Part shown: piece by piece, positions 41,322 to 49,936 of the stretch
How the letters are laid out: every line of letters starts with the position of its first letter
Position numbering within the stretch: the stretch's first letter is position 1
Assembly: GCF_017996735.1 (NCBI RefSeq)
Contig: NZ_JAGOGJ010000033.1
Coordinates: forward strand, 1-58,900
Source: Niveispirillum sp.
GTDB taxonomy: Bacteria; Pseudomonadota; Alphaproteobacteria; Azospirillales; Azospirillaceae
Direction of reading: 5' to 3'
Length of the DNA: 58,900 bases
Notes under the pieces: model-generated
Databases searched by the model: none
Seen by the model: the letters and a program-made list of their open reading frames with translations, nothing else
What the model was told of the DNA's origin: nothing
Position numbers and translations under genes: made by a program

Positions 41322-43592
41322 TCAGAAGCTGTAGCGCACCGTGACGCCCATGTTGCGCGGACGGCCCAGGGAATATTGATCCTCCCCCGTCACCAGATCC
41401 GCGAAGTTCTCCTTCAGCAGCGGCACCTTGACGTCGAACAGGTTCTCCACGAACAAGGTGGCGGCCCAGTTCTCCCCCTCCACGCCCAGGCGGATATCCA
41501 CCGTTTCGTATCCCGGCGTCTTTTCCGCCGGGCGGGCCAGGTCGGTGCCGGCACTGCTGCGATGGGAGATGGCGGCCCGCGCCACCCCGTCCAGGCCGGC
41601 GGTCAGCGGCCGGCGGTAAAGGGCTGCGGCGCTGATCGACAGGTCCGACGTGCGGGGGATGGACGCCCCGGCGGCGATGGCCAGCGGCGCGCCGCCGCGC
41701 GGGTCCGGCACATGGGCGACATCGTCGGTTTCCGCATCCAGCAAGGTGCCGGACAGGCTGAGTTCCAGCCCGTCACCGACCAGCGCCTTGATGTCCAGAT
41801 CGATGCCCCGGCTGTGTGCGTCGCCGAGATTGCCCACCACCTCGCCGATGCCGCCCGGCCCCTGTCCGACCAGGGCCTGCAAGTTCTGCCAGTCCAGGTA
41901 GAACAGGCTGGCATTCAGGATCACGCGGCCATCGGCCAGGGTGGATTTCAGGCCCAGTTCGTAATTGGTCAGCTTTTCCGGGTCGTAGCTTTCGGCGCTG
42001 CCCGGCACGAAGAAGAACAGGTCGTTCTGGCCGCCGCTGCGGAAGCCACGGCTGACCGTCGCATAGGTGATGACGTCCTTGTCCCAGCGATAGGTGGCGG
42101 TGAAGCGCGGGTTAAGCAGCGTGGACTTGCCTTCCGACGCGACCGAACCGGGCAGGACCTGTGCCGTCAGAAGCGGGAAGACGCCGCCATAGACGGTGGC
42201 GCTGTCGCGGGTTTCCCGGAACAGCCGCGCGCCGGCCAGCAGTTCGACCCGGTCCGACACGTCATAGGAGATTTCGCCAAAGCCGGCGATCTGCTTGGTG
42301 GTGGCGTCGGAACGGGTGGTCAGGCTGTCCGGAATGGTTACTTTTCCCCCCGTCAGCGCCTGGGAAATACCGATCCATATGGCGGATGGAATGGCGGGCT
42401 GGCCATCGGCGAACAGGTCATAGGTGAATTCATGCTTCTTGTAGAAGGCACCGACGGTCCAGTCCCAGGCACCACCGGCATTGGAGACCAGGCGCACTTC
42501 CTGGGCCAGGGTCTTTGTGTTGTAGGTCTGGTCGGCATAGACGCCATCAACGCGCAGCGGAACGCCGACCATGCCGAAGACCGAATTCACCGTTGAAACC
42601 AGGCCCGCCTGATCGCTGATGCTGGCCACATCGCGCGTGATATAGCTGGTCGTGCTGACCAGTGTGGCGCCGTCGAACCGGTATTCGGCCGTCAGGTTGT
42701 AGGCGTCCATGTCATCATCGGTGCCGGTGATGGTGGACAGCGTGGCGATATAGGTTTCGGCCGCCCGGCTGCGCGTGCCGCGATCGGCCCGGCTCAGCGT
42801 CACGCCGGCATCCAGGGTCAGGGCCGGGGTCGGGGTGAAGCGCAGCAGCGCCCGGCCCCCCTTGCTCCTGTCGTCGTTGGTATCCTTGGTGATGGCGCCG
42901 GTGCCCAGCAGCCGGGTGTCGATATAGCCGCCGATATCCTTGTAGAAGCCGACCACACGCAGGGCCAGTACATCCTCCACCAGCGGTATGTTCAGCATAC
43001 CGTTAGCAATCTTGCTGCCTTCCCCATTGCGGAACCGGGACAGGGTGCCGTCGATCGCCGCCTCCACCCCGTCGGATTTCGGCTTGTTGGTGATCAGCCG
43101 GATGGTGCCGGCCATGGAGCCCTCGCCGAACAGCGTGCCCTGCGGGCCCTTCAGCACCTCAACCCGGTTGAGGTCGAAGGTGTTGAGGTCAGGAAACAGG
43201 CCGCCGGCCGTCAAGGGCAGTTCATCGACATAGAGGCCGGTGGCCGATCCTGTGCCGCCATTCAGATTTTCGACATTCAATTCCGATACGCCGCGGATGG
43301 CGACGCTGCCGGAACCGGCTTGGCCGCTGCGCAGTTCAACACCGCCGATGCCACCAACCAGCGCGGCGAAATCCTGAGCACCGCTTTCCTGAATGTCCGC
43401 CTGACTGACGGCGGTGATAGATTGCGGCACCGATTGCGCCGACACCAGCCGCTTGGTCGCGCTGACGATGATTTCTTCCAGCATCAGCGGCGTGTTGTCG
43501 GCGGTGGCCTGGGCCAGCGCGCCGCTGGCGCCTGCGGTCAGGGCGAGGGTAGAGGTGGCCAGCCGCAAGAGCTGGCGCGTACCAAGGCGCAT
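41322..43592 (-). CDS. TonB-dependent outer-membrane receptor
   Basis: A 756-residue TonB-dependent receptor. The signal peptide has the hydrophobic core LALTAGASGALAQA. LEEIIVSATKR is the TonB-box region, and the plug carries VEVLKGPQGTLFGEGSMAG. The barrel ends in MGVTVRYSF. It is of the same sphingomonad type as the other receptors here. It is the outer-membrane port for the island's substrate: an operator (O5) lies about 90 bases upstream and the TetR gene follows 35 bases downstream, so receptor and regulator may be cotranscribed. Confidence 0.95.
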   Translation of the reverse strand: MRLGTRQLLRLATSTLALTAGASGALAQATADNTPLMLEEIIVSATKRLVSAQSVPQSITAVSQADIQESGAQDFAALVGGIGGVELRSGQAGSGSVAIRGVSELNVENLNGGTGSATGLYVDELPLTAGGLFPDLNTFDLNRVEVLKGPQGTLFGEGSMAGTIRLITNKPKSDGVEAAIDGTLSRFRNGEGSKIANGMLNIPLVEDVLALRVVGFYKDIGGYIDTRLLGTGAITKDTNDDRSKGGRALLRFTPTPALTLDAGVTLSRADRGTRSRAAETYIATLSTITGTDDDMDAYNLTAEYRFDGATLVSTTSYITRDVASISDQAGLVSTVNSVFGMVGVPLRVDGVYADQTYNTKTLAQEVRLVSNAGGAWDWTVGAFYKKHEFTYDLFADGQPAIPSAIWIGISQALTGGKVTIPDSLTTRSDATTKQIAGFGEISYDVSDRVELLAGARLFRETRDSATVYGGVFPLLTAQVLPGSVASEGKSTLLNPRFTATYRWDKDVITYATVSRGFRSGGQNDLFFFVPGSAESYDPEKLTNYELGLKSTLADGRVILNASLFYLDWQNLQALVGQGPGGIGEVVGNLGDAHSRGIDLDIKALVGDGLELSLSGTLLDAETDDVAHVPDPRGGAPLAIAAGASIPRTSDLSISAAALYRRPLTAGLDGVARAAISHRSSAGTDLARPAEKTPGYETVDIRLGVEGENWAATLFVENLFDVKVPLLKENFADLVTGEDQYSLGRPRNMGVTVRYSF

Positions 43593-43802
43593 CGTCGTTC
43601 CCCTTAAATGAAGCGGTTATCGCCAGGCACCGGGGCGTGGCCGGGGCGTGACGGATGGTTCCCTGTTGCGGTCGCTTTTTTTATGACTTGTTGGTCATGT
43701 TGTTGTCTCAAAGGGACGCTGTCAAGCGGCTAATCGCGTTGGATGCACACTCGGGTGCGCTTTTCACGCCGTCATCCGGGAGGGATGCGTCCAATTCATG
43801 AC
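43593..43802. promoter_or_regulatory. Promoter region of the island TonB receptor
   Basis: The 210 bases between the Lrp gene end and the receptor start carry one complete operator copy (O5), and a second (O6) straddles the Lrp end. No gene is seen. Confidence 0.5.
43683..43698. promoter_or_regulatory. Putative TetR operator O5
   Basis: ATGACT-TGTT-GGTCAT (one arm mismatch) lies about 90 bases upstream of the TonB receptor start on the minus strand. Minus-strand TTGAGA lies upstream of it and AT-rich sequence downstream, compatible with a promoter. Confidence 0.6.
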
Positions 43803-43813
43803 TTATTGGTCAT
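43798..43813. promoter_or_regulatory. Putative TetR operator O6
   Basis: ATGACT-TATT-GGTCAT, extended to TCATGAC/GTCATGA arms, overlaps the stop codon of the Lrp gene (43803-43805). It is 115 bases from O5, a distance that would allow looping or a second promoter. Confidence 0.6.
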
Positions 43814-44279
43814 GATTTGCCAGGGGAAGGGCCGCCCTGCCGACCACCTGCTTCAGGGCGAAGCTGGACTGGATGGCGCGGATGCCGGGAATGCGGGTTA
43901 GTGCCCGCTTCAGGAACAGTTCATAGGCCTGCAGGTCGGCGGCCACGACCCGCAGCAGGAAGTCGCTGCCACCGGTCATCAGGAAACATTCCATCACCTC
44001 CGGACAGGCGCGGATGGCGGCTTCGAACTGGTCCAACTCGGCCTCCGCCTGGCGTTCCAGGGTAACGCTGACGAACACGCTGACCGGCAGGCCCACCGCC
44101 TGCTGATCGACCATGGCGGCATAGCCCCGAATGACGCCCTGCGTCTCCAGGCGCTTCACCCGGCGCAGGCAGGGTGTGTGCGACAGGTTCACCCGTTCCG
44201 CCAGGTCGGTGACGCTCAGCCGCCCATCCTCCTGCAGCGCCGACAGAATGGCGCGATCAGTCCGGTCGAGAATGCTCAT
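43803..44279 (-). CDS. Lrp/AsnC-family transcriptional regulator
   Basis: A 158-residue Lrp-type regulator. The N-terminal helix-turn-helix (about 5-60) has LDRTDRAILSALQEDGRLSV and LSHTPCLRRVKRLE. The C-terminal RAM (ligand-binding) domain follows, with MTGGSDFLLRVV. The start at 44279 is the standard family start. It is divergent from the E1 gene across 140 bases containing the GAGTGAA-A-TTCACTC palindrome. The pair resembles mdeR-mdeB of Pseudomonas, where an Lrp-type activator controls a 2-oxoacid dehydrogenase E1 in methionine breakdown. Confidence 0.92.
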   Translation of the reverse strand: MSILDRTDRAILSALQEDGRLSVTDLAERVNLSHTPCLRRVKRLETQGVIRGYAAMVDQQAVGLPVSVFVSVTLERQAEAELDQFEAAIRACPEVMECFLMTGGSDFLLRVVAADLQAYELFLKRALTRIPGIRAIQSSFALKQVVGRAALPLANHDQ

Positions 44280-44310
44280 GGTGAAATCCGATCGATATGA
44301 GGGATTGGCG

Positions 44311-44325
44311 GAGTGAAATTCACTC
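44311..44325. promoter_or_regulatory. Palindrome in the Lrp-E1 divergent promoter
   Basis: GAGTGAA-A-TTCACTC is a perfect 7-base-arm palindrome 32 bases from the Lrp start. Its size and AT-rich centre fit an Lrp/AsnC binding site. A TATATT box (44335-44340) lies next to it on the E1 side. Confidence 0.55.
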
Positions 44326-44400
44326 ATACACCGGTATATTCGGGATGAGATCGCAGAGATTCACCCCTCTGTTCTGCGGTATGCATAGGGCCTCCCCCAC

Positions 44401-44416
44401 ATGACCGGAGTGTCAT
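44401..44416. promoter_or_regulatory. Putative TetR operator O7
   Basis: ATGACC-GGAG-TGTCAT, one mismatch from the island consensus, lies directly upstream of the E1 start codon (GTG 44420) and overlaps its GGAG ribosome-binding site. It would bring the E1 gene under the same regulator. Confidence 0.45.
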
Positions 44417-44419
44417 TCC

Positions 44420-46795
44420 GTGCCGCAGGCAATCACGCAGACCCGCGCCCGCCCCCTTTTTGCCCCCGCCAGCCGGCTGGAATTGCTTCGGGCGCTGGAG
44501 CGCAAGGTACTGTGGCTCAGCACCTGGATAATCCATAACGCCAACCATATCCGCCCCTCGCGCGACGGGTTGAAGGTGGGGGGGCATCAGGCCTCGTGCG
44601 CGTCTTCGGTCACCATCCTGACTGCGCTCTATTTCGCCGCGCTGCGGCCGCAGGACCGGGTGGCGGTAAAGCCGCATGCCAGCCCGGTCTTCCATGCCAT
44701 CCATTATCTGCTGGGCCGGCAGACGCGGGCCAAGCTGGAGGATTTCCGCAGTCTGGGCGGGGCGCAATCCTATCCGTCACGCACCAAGGATACGCGCGAC
44801 GTGGATTTCTCCACGGGCTCCGTCGGGCTGGGCGTGGCGGTGACAGCGTTTGCCTCGCTGGTGCAGGACTATGTCCATCTGAAGGGCCTGTCGGACCAGC
44901 CGGAGGGCCGCATGGTCGCCATTGTCGGCGACGCGGAGATGGACGAGGGCAATGTGTTCGAGGCCATGCTGGAGGGCTGGAAGCATGATCTGCGCAATAC
45001 CTGGTGGATCATCGACTATAACCGCCAGAGCCTGGACAGCACTGTTTCTGACGAGTTGTGGGTGCCCATTGAGGGCATGTTCCGCTCTCTGGGCTGGAAC
45101 GTCGTCATCCTGAAATATGGCCGGCAACTGCTGGACGCGTTCGAACGGCCCGGCGGGGCGGCCCTGCGCCATTGGATCGACAATTGCCCCAACCAGCTTT
45201 ACTCCGCACTGACCTTCAAGGGCGGGGCGGCGTGGCGCGAGGTGCTGCTGCGCGATCTGGCCGGTGATGCCGACGCGCTGGCCATGGTCGCCGGGCTGGA
45301 TGATGGGGAACTGGCCGGGCTGATGACCAATCTGGGCGGCCATTGCCTGGAAAGCCTGCTGGCCGCCTTCGACGCCGCCAGTCATGGCAAAGCGGGAGAA
45401 ACGCCGACCTGCTTCATCGCCTATACGGTGAAGGGGCGTGGCCTGCCGTTCCAGGGACATAAGGACAATCATGCCGGCCTGATGAACCCGGAGCAGGTGG
45501 CGGCATTCCGCGCCGAATGCGGCGTGACGCCCGGCCGGGAATGGGAACAGTTCGCCGGGATGGAGGAGATGGAGGCCCCGCTGCGCGCCTTCCTGTCGCA
45601 GGTGCCCTATGCCGCCCTGGCCGACCGCCGCCGCTCCGACCTTGCGCTGAGCGTGCCGGCCCGGCTGGAGGTGCCCTTGTCGGAGCGGATGAGCACGCAG
45701 GAGGGCTTCGGCAAGATTCTGGGCGAACTGGCGAAGTCCGATACGGCGCTGGCGTCGCGCATCGTCACCACCAGCCCGGACGTCACCGTCTCCACCAACC
45801 TGGGCGCCTGGGTCAATCGCCGGGGCCTGTTCGATCGGCTGGGCCGCCAGGACGTGTTCCGCGACCAGAAGGTGGTGTCGGCGCAGCGCTGGGCCGGCGA
45901 CGGCAAGGGCCAGCATATTGAACTGGGCATTGCCGAGCACAACCTGTTCCTGCTGCTGGCAGCGCTGGGCCTCAGCCACGATCTGTTCGGCGCGCGGCTG
46001 CTGCCGGTCGGCACGCTGTACGATCCCTTCGTCAAGCGCGGGCTGGATGCGCTGAACTACGCGCTGTACCAGGATGCGCGCTTCATGCTGGTGGCGACGC
46101 CGTCGGGTGTCACCCTGGCGGCGGAAGGCGGCGCGCACCAGTCGATCATCACGCCGCTGATCGGCATGGGCCTGCCCAATCTGGCCAGTTTCGAGCCTGC
46201 CTATGTCGATGAGCTGGCGGTGATCATGCGCTGGGGCTTCGATCACATGCAGCGGGAGGATGGCGGCTCGGTCTATCTGCGCCTGTCCACCCGGCCGCTG
46301 GAGCAGTTGCAGCGCCGGATGACCCCGGACATGATGCAGGGCGTGATCGATGGTGGCTACTGGCTGCGCCCGCCCGGCCATGGCTGCCGTCTGGTCATCG
46401 CCTATTCCGGGGCGGTGGCGCCGGAGGCGATGGGCGCGTTGCTGGCCTTGGCGGAGCATGACCCCGCCGTCGGGCTGCTGGCCGTCACCTCCGCCGACCG
46501 TTTGTACCAGGATTGGCTGTCAGCGCAGACAGCCCGGCGGGAGGGACGGCGGGACGCCAGATCGCCCGTTGAGCGGCTGCTGTCATCGGTGCCGGCCGAT
46601 GCCGGGCTGGTCACGATCATCGACGGCCATCCCAGCGCCCTGTCCTGGCTGGGTGGTGTGCGGCGGCTGGCGGTGGCGGCCCTGGGCATCAGCGGCTTTG
46701 GCCAGTCCACGGATGTTGATGACGGATACCGGCTGCATGGTCTGGACCAGGACACGATCCTGGCCGCAGCCAGGGAATTGCTGAATCGGTGCTGA
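44420..46795 (+). CDS. 2-oxoacid (pyruvate) dehydrogenase E1-like / transketolase-family protein
   Basis: A 791-residue ThDP enzyme of the homodimeric E1 (AceE) type. The GDAEMDEGN segment with DYNRQSLD binds Mg-ThDP, DGLKVGGHQAS and HASPVFHAIHYLLG are the family's substrate-side motifs, and ELGIAEHNLF is the transketolase pyrimidine-domain glutamate. It is about 90 residues shorter than Escherichia coli AceE, matching the MdeB-like group that oxidises 2-oxobutyrate. GTG 44420 is the start, with GGAG upstream. No E2/E3 genes are nearby, so it would borrow housekeeping ones or act alone. Confidence 0.87.
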   Translation: MPQAITQTRARPLFAPASRLELLRALERKVLWLSTWIIHNANHIRPSRDGLKVGGHQASCASSVTILTALYFAALRPQDRVAVKPHASPVFHAIHYLLGRQTRAKLEDFRSLGGAQSYPSRTKDTRDVDFSTGSVGLGVAVTAFASLVQDYVHLKGLSDQPEGRMVAIVGDAEMDEGNVFEAMLEGWKHDLRNTWWIIDYNRQSLDSTVSDELWVPIEGMFRSLGWNVVILKYGRQLLDAFERPGGAALRHWIDNCPNQLYSALTFKGGAAWREVLLRDLAGDADALAMVAGLDDGELAGLMTNLGGHCLESLLAAFDAASHGKAGETPTCFIAYTVKGRGLPFQGHKDNHAGLMNPEQVAAFRAECGVTPGREWEQFAGMEEMEAPLRAFLSQVPYAALADRRRSDLALSVPARLEVPLSERMSTQEGFGKILGELAKSDTALASRIVTTSPDVTVSTNLGAWVNRRGLFDRLGRQDVFRDQKVVSAQRWAGDGKGQHIELGIAEHNLFLLLAALGLSHDLFGARLLPVGTLYDPFVKRGLDALNYALYQDARFMLVATPSGVTLAAEGGAHQSIITPLIGMGLPNLASFEPAYVDELAVIMRWGFDHMQREDGGSVYLRLSTRPLEQLQRRMTPDMMQGVIDGGYWLRPPGHGCRLVIAYSGAVAPEAMGALLALAEHDPAVGLLAVTSADRLYQDWLSAQTARREGRRDARSPVERLLSSVPADAGLVTIIDGHPSALSWLGGVRRLAVAALGISGFGQSTDVDDGYRLHGLDQDTILAAARELLNRC

Positions 46796-47256
46796 AGCGG
46801 GGAGGGGAACTGGTCTCCACCGCACTGATCAAGAAGGTGGGGACGGTCTCCGCTTCCGCACGCATGAACTGACGGGCCTGTCTCCCGAGATCGGCCGGTC
46901 CGGTGAAAAGCTGTCAAACCGGAGCGACACGAAGCTGAGGAACGTGAAGATCGCACGGCCACGAGGTTGGCAAGAACATTTGCCCATAATAAGTAGATAA
47001 TCGTACTATATATTCTTGTATAAATTATCATACCATCGACCAAATCCTGCCCCCCGCATCCAGGATTTATCTAACCCCGGAAATATCATATTCTTGCTGG
47101 GATTTTGTATTTTTTGAGCTTTTCACTATTCTTTGATGAGCCACAAAAAAATCAATAACTTGATCTTGCAGGTTCAAATCGAGGGTCTTGACCCCCACAC
47201 CCAGCGCATACTGGAAAGGCTTCGCAATCAGCAAAGATTGACATGATCGGGATTCA
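46796..47256. other. Gene-free AT-rich region at the right island edge
   Basis: No gene is recognised. The first 165 bases are of normal GC. Base composition then drops sharply (about 46980-47200), and the second tRNA-3'-end-like repeat lies there. The change in composition fits a recombination junction. Confidence 0.5.
47022..47062 (+). repeat. tRNA-3'-end-like direct repeat, copy 2 (possible att site)
   Basis: AAATTATCATACCATCG, then CAAATCCTGCCCCCCGCATCCA-like sequence, matches copy 1 at 20114-20153 in the same orientation with about 32 identical positions. Both copies are preceded by AT-rich sequence with GATAATC. Between them lies the entire TetR-controlled catabolic block. No integrase gene is present in the window. 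Confidence 0.45.
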
Positions 47257-47892
47257 TTATGCGGTCTTAATAGTCTTGTGCTCGGCCGCCATCGCCGCTT
47301 CCTCGCGCAATGCCTTCACCACGGGACGTCCGTCCATGCGTTGCTTCCAGGTGGCCAGATTGTCCAGGTGGCTGATGTCAGTGCCGCTGCGCTCGTGCCA
47401 CATGGTTGTCCAGACATAGGCGTCTGACACAGTGAAGCGATTGCCCGCGATGAACGGCGCCTGAGCCAGGCGGTCATTCAGAACCGTATAGGCCTTGATC
47501 AGCTTGTTGCGCGTCCAGGCCGAACCTTCGTCGGTCATCAGCCTGCGCATCAGCGGAATATGTTTCTGGGCGATCTCGGTAGCGGTGAAGGTCAGCAATT
47601 GGTCGAACTTCGCGCGATCCAGCGTACCGGCTGCGGGAATGAGGCCAGCCTCCGGATGGGTGTCGGCGAGGTAGGACAGGATGGTGATCGTCTCGGTCAG
47701 ACGGTCGTCGCCACCACTCTCTAGTGCCAGCACGGGTACATAGAGCAAGGGATTGACAGCGGCGAAATCGCTGCCGTCCGATGTCGTCCTGTCGAACACA
47801 TAGAAATGGACGAGGTCGAGATCAAGTCCCAGTTCGTTGGCGATGATCTGCACGGCCTGGGAACAGGTCTGGTTGGCGATATAGAGTTTCAT
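47257..47892 (-). CDS. Glutathione S-transferase (beta-class-like)
   Basis: A 211-residue glutathione transferase. Cys10 in IANQTCSQA is at the position of the beta-class active-site cysteine. NPLLYVPVL supplies the cis-proline and ETITILSYLAD the gamma-glutamyl contact; the all-alpha C-terminal domain has FTVSDAYVWTTMWH. It conjugates or reduces electrophiles with glutathione. It stands alone between the island edge and a region of gene fragments, with no obvious operon partner. Confidence 0.9.
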   Translation of the reverse strand: MKLYIANQTCSQAVQIIANELGLDLDLVHFYVFDRTTSDGSDFAAVNPLLYVPVLALESGGDDRLTETITILSYLADTHPEAGLIPAAGTLDRAKFDQLLTFTATEIAQKHIPLMRRLMTDEGSAWTRNKLIKAYTVLNDRLAQAPFIAGNRFTVSDAYVWTTMWHERSGTDISHLDNLATWKQRMDGRPVVKALREEAAMAAEHKTIKTA

Positions 47893-47997
47893 GATGAGGC
47901 ATCATCCTCAGTGGGTTGCGATGCCCTGAAATCTAGCGATTATCTTGCGGAGATAAACAAGGCGGCTGACGCCAGTCTGTCTCCATAGAGGATACAA

Positions 47998-48490
47998 TTA
48001 AATTGCGGGATCGCCTGACCAGATCCGCCCAATGCTGTCCGATACCGCCCGTATCCGTGGGCTGTCCGCCAGTGCCCGGTGAGTGGTCAGCCAGATATCC
48101 TGCGCCAGTTCCGGGATGGTTTCGACCACCGGGACCAGATCCGGGACCCGTATCGCCGCGTAGGTTGCCAGGACACCCAGGCCCGCCCCGGCCAGCACCC
48201 CGTCATAGATGCCCAGGGCATAGGAGCAGCGCAGCCAGGCGCCCGGCCAGCCGGGAAGGGAGCGGAGCCAGCCTTCCGACGCAAAATGCGCGCGGGTTTC
48301 GTCCAGCCCGACGAATGACAGCCGGGTCCAGTCGGCGGCCTTCAGAACTTCTCGATGCCGTGCGGCATAGGCGGTGGCCGCGTACAGGCCGAAGGTCGGG
48401 CGCCCCACGCGCCGCGTAACCAGATCGCCGCCCTCCGGCGGCAAGGGTCGCAGCAGGATATCAGCTTTTGACGGCTGCACCCGCGATGTG
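47998..48490 (-). pseudogene. LysR-family regulator, C-terminal fragment
   Basis: About 160 codons match the effector-binding domain of a LysR regulator: KADILLRPLPPEGGDLVTRR, then GVLAGAGLGVLATYAAI. The helix-turn-helix half is missing. Homology ends around 48475-48500, where plus-strand TonB receptor sequence begins. The fragment cannot bind DNA. Its stop codon is at 47998-48000. Confidence 0.75.
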
Positions 48491-48506
48491 GGCAACAACA
48501 AAGGCC

Positions 48507-49015
48507 CCCATCTGGAATACGGTCGTGGCTGGCGTCCTGGCGGGCGTGCCCGCCAATATCCAGCCCGGCGGCTGCATCACCTTCAACGAGACGATGACGG
48601 CGCTGGCCGGCATGGTCCATGACAGGCTGCGGGAGGATAATCTCTCGTGGCGTGCGGGCCTGGACTGGGCTCTGTCGGATGATACGCTGCTCTACGGTAC
48701 GATCAGCCGGGGCTACAAGTCCGGCGGCTTCCCTGTCATCGCCGCCAATACCAGCCGGCAGTTGCTGCCTGTACGGCAGGAGGAGGTGACATCCTATGAG
48801 ATGGGCACAAAGATGCGCCTGCTGGATGGTGCCCTGCGCACCAATCTGGCCGACTATTACAGCGATTACCGCGACAAGCAGGTATTTGGCGTCCTGACCG
48901 ACCCGCTGTTCCGCACGCTGGAACGGGCACTGAATGTGCCCAAGTCGGAGATCTGGGGACTGGAGGCCGATGTGAGCTGGCGGCTGACGGCTGGTTTGAC
49001 GGCGCGAGCCGCGGC
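48507..49015 (+). pseudogene. TonB-dependent receptor barrel fragment
   Basis: About 170 codons match the middle of a TonB receptor barrel, for example DTLLYGTISRGYKSGGFPV, VTSYEMGTKMRLLDG and ADYYSDYRDKQVFGVL. The receptor at 5716 has the same order of motifs at about residues 540-700. Signal peptide, plug and both barrel ends are missing. The frame stays open past 49015 but homology stops there and antisense DUF885 sequence follows. It is a remnant of a receptor once associated with the peptide-use operon or another cluster. Confidence 0.75.
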
Positions 49016-49067
49016 ATCCTGCACGCCACCCGTTCACCATAGGCGGCCAGTTCACGCCGCCGCAGCC

Positions 49068-49292
49068 GTGGGTGGCCCGGTCCGTCCCGTCCAGGCGGCG
49101 CGGATCAATGGCACCCAGTTCCTGTAATGCCCGCTCCGCCCAGGCGGCCCGCCGCAGATGGTCGGCCGGCGCTTCCCGCAGCGGCCGATCGCCCTCGGCA
49201 GGCTGCCCCGCCTGTATGGCCAGCAACGGGACTTCCTCCCGCTGGAAGGCCCAGTAGCGGTCGGCAAGCTCAGCGAGCCTGAAATCGGCCAT
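49068..49292 (-). pseudogene. DUF885 peptidase N-terminal fragment
   Basis: Seventy-five codons starting at ATG 49292 are closely similar to the start of the full DUF885 gene at 52569: LADRYWAFQREEVP against LATRFWTFQCAEFP, REAPAD shared exactly, and TDRATH against QDRATH. Homology is lost after DRATH near 49070. The rest of the about 560-residue protein, with its HExxPGH site, is missing. It appears to be a remnant of a second, paralogous gene. Confidence 0.75.
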
Positions 49293-49354
49293 GTCCAAAT
49301 CTCTTGCGATCGATAGGCGGAGTGCCGGCCGACCCAAGCACTGGAGCTTCCCTC

Positions 49355-49900
49355 ATGGGCAGCAATTTCGTTCTGCGCGTCCGCTCTCCCGACCGGCCCG
49401 CCATCATCGCCTCGGTGGCGCCCTTGCTGGCGGCGCATGGCTGCGACATCCGCGCCGCCGAGATTTATGGCGATCCCGATACGGGTAATTTCTTCAACCG
49501 GATCGAGCTGAAAAGTCTCCTTGGTCAGGAGGCGCTGGCCAGTGCCATCGCCCCGACCGCATGCGCGCTGGCGCTGGACTGGGAACTGGATCTGAGCCGC
49601 CGGCAGCGCGTGCTGATCGCCGTTTCCAGGTTCGGCCATTGTCTGGTCGACCTTATCCACATGCAGGAGATCGGGCAGCTACCGATCGAGATCGTCGGTG
49701 TCGTCTCCAACCATGAAGCGATGCGCAAGCTGGTCGAGTGGCATGGGCTTGCCTACCACCATCTGCCGATGGGTGGTGAAAAGCAGGCGCAGGAGGCGCG
49801 GTTCCTGGCGATTATCGAGGAGAGCGGGGCTGAGCCGCGCCGTCCGCTGGCATGCCGAGCACCGTATTTTCAACAATGTAGCAAGATTGTCTTGCTGTGA
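49355..49900 (+). pseudogene. purU: Truncated formyltetrahydrofolate deformylase (PurU-like)
   Basis: The first 160 codons match PurU: an ACT-type domain (1-80) and the beginning of the formyltransferase domain, with FGHCLVDLI, IEIVGVVSNH and YHHLPMGGEKQAQEARFL. Homology ends near 49834 and a stop follows at 49898. Intact PurU is about 285 residues and keeps its catalytic aspartate and the HHSFLP segment in the missing part. Deformylase activity is therefore not expected. PurU-like enzymes often accompany formyl- or one-carbon-releasing pathways. Confidence 0.7.
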
Positions 49901-49936
49901 AAGGGGTTCGCCGGGGCCAACGCCCCGGCAAGTCTG

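Noticed and set aside
44777..46459. A 560-codon minus-strand frame inside the E1 gene
   Set aside because: It has antisense composition without motifs, while the plus strand shows ThDP-binding and transketolase motifs throughout.
46790..46872. Short plus-strand frame after the E1 gene ending in KKVGTVSASARMN
   Set aside because: There is no start codon with a ribosome-binding site and no recognisable family. It is too short to call a gene or a fragment.
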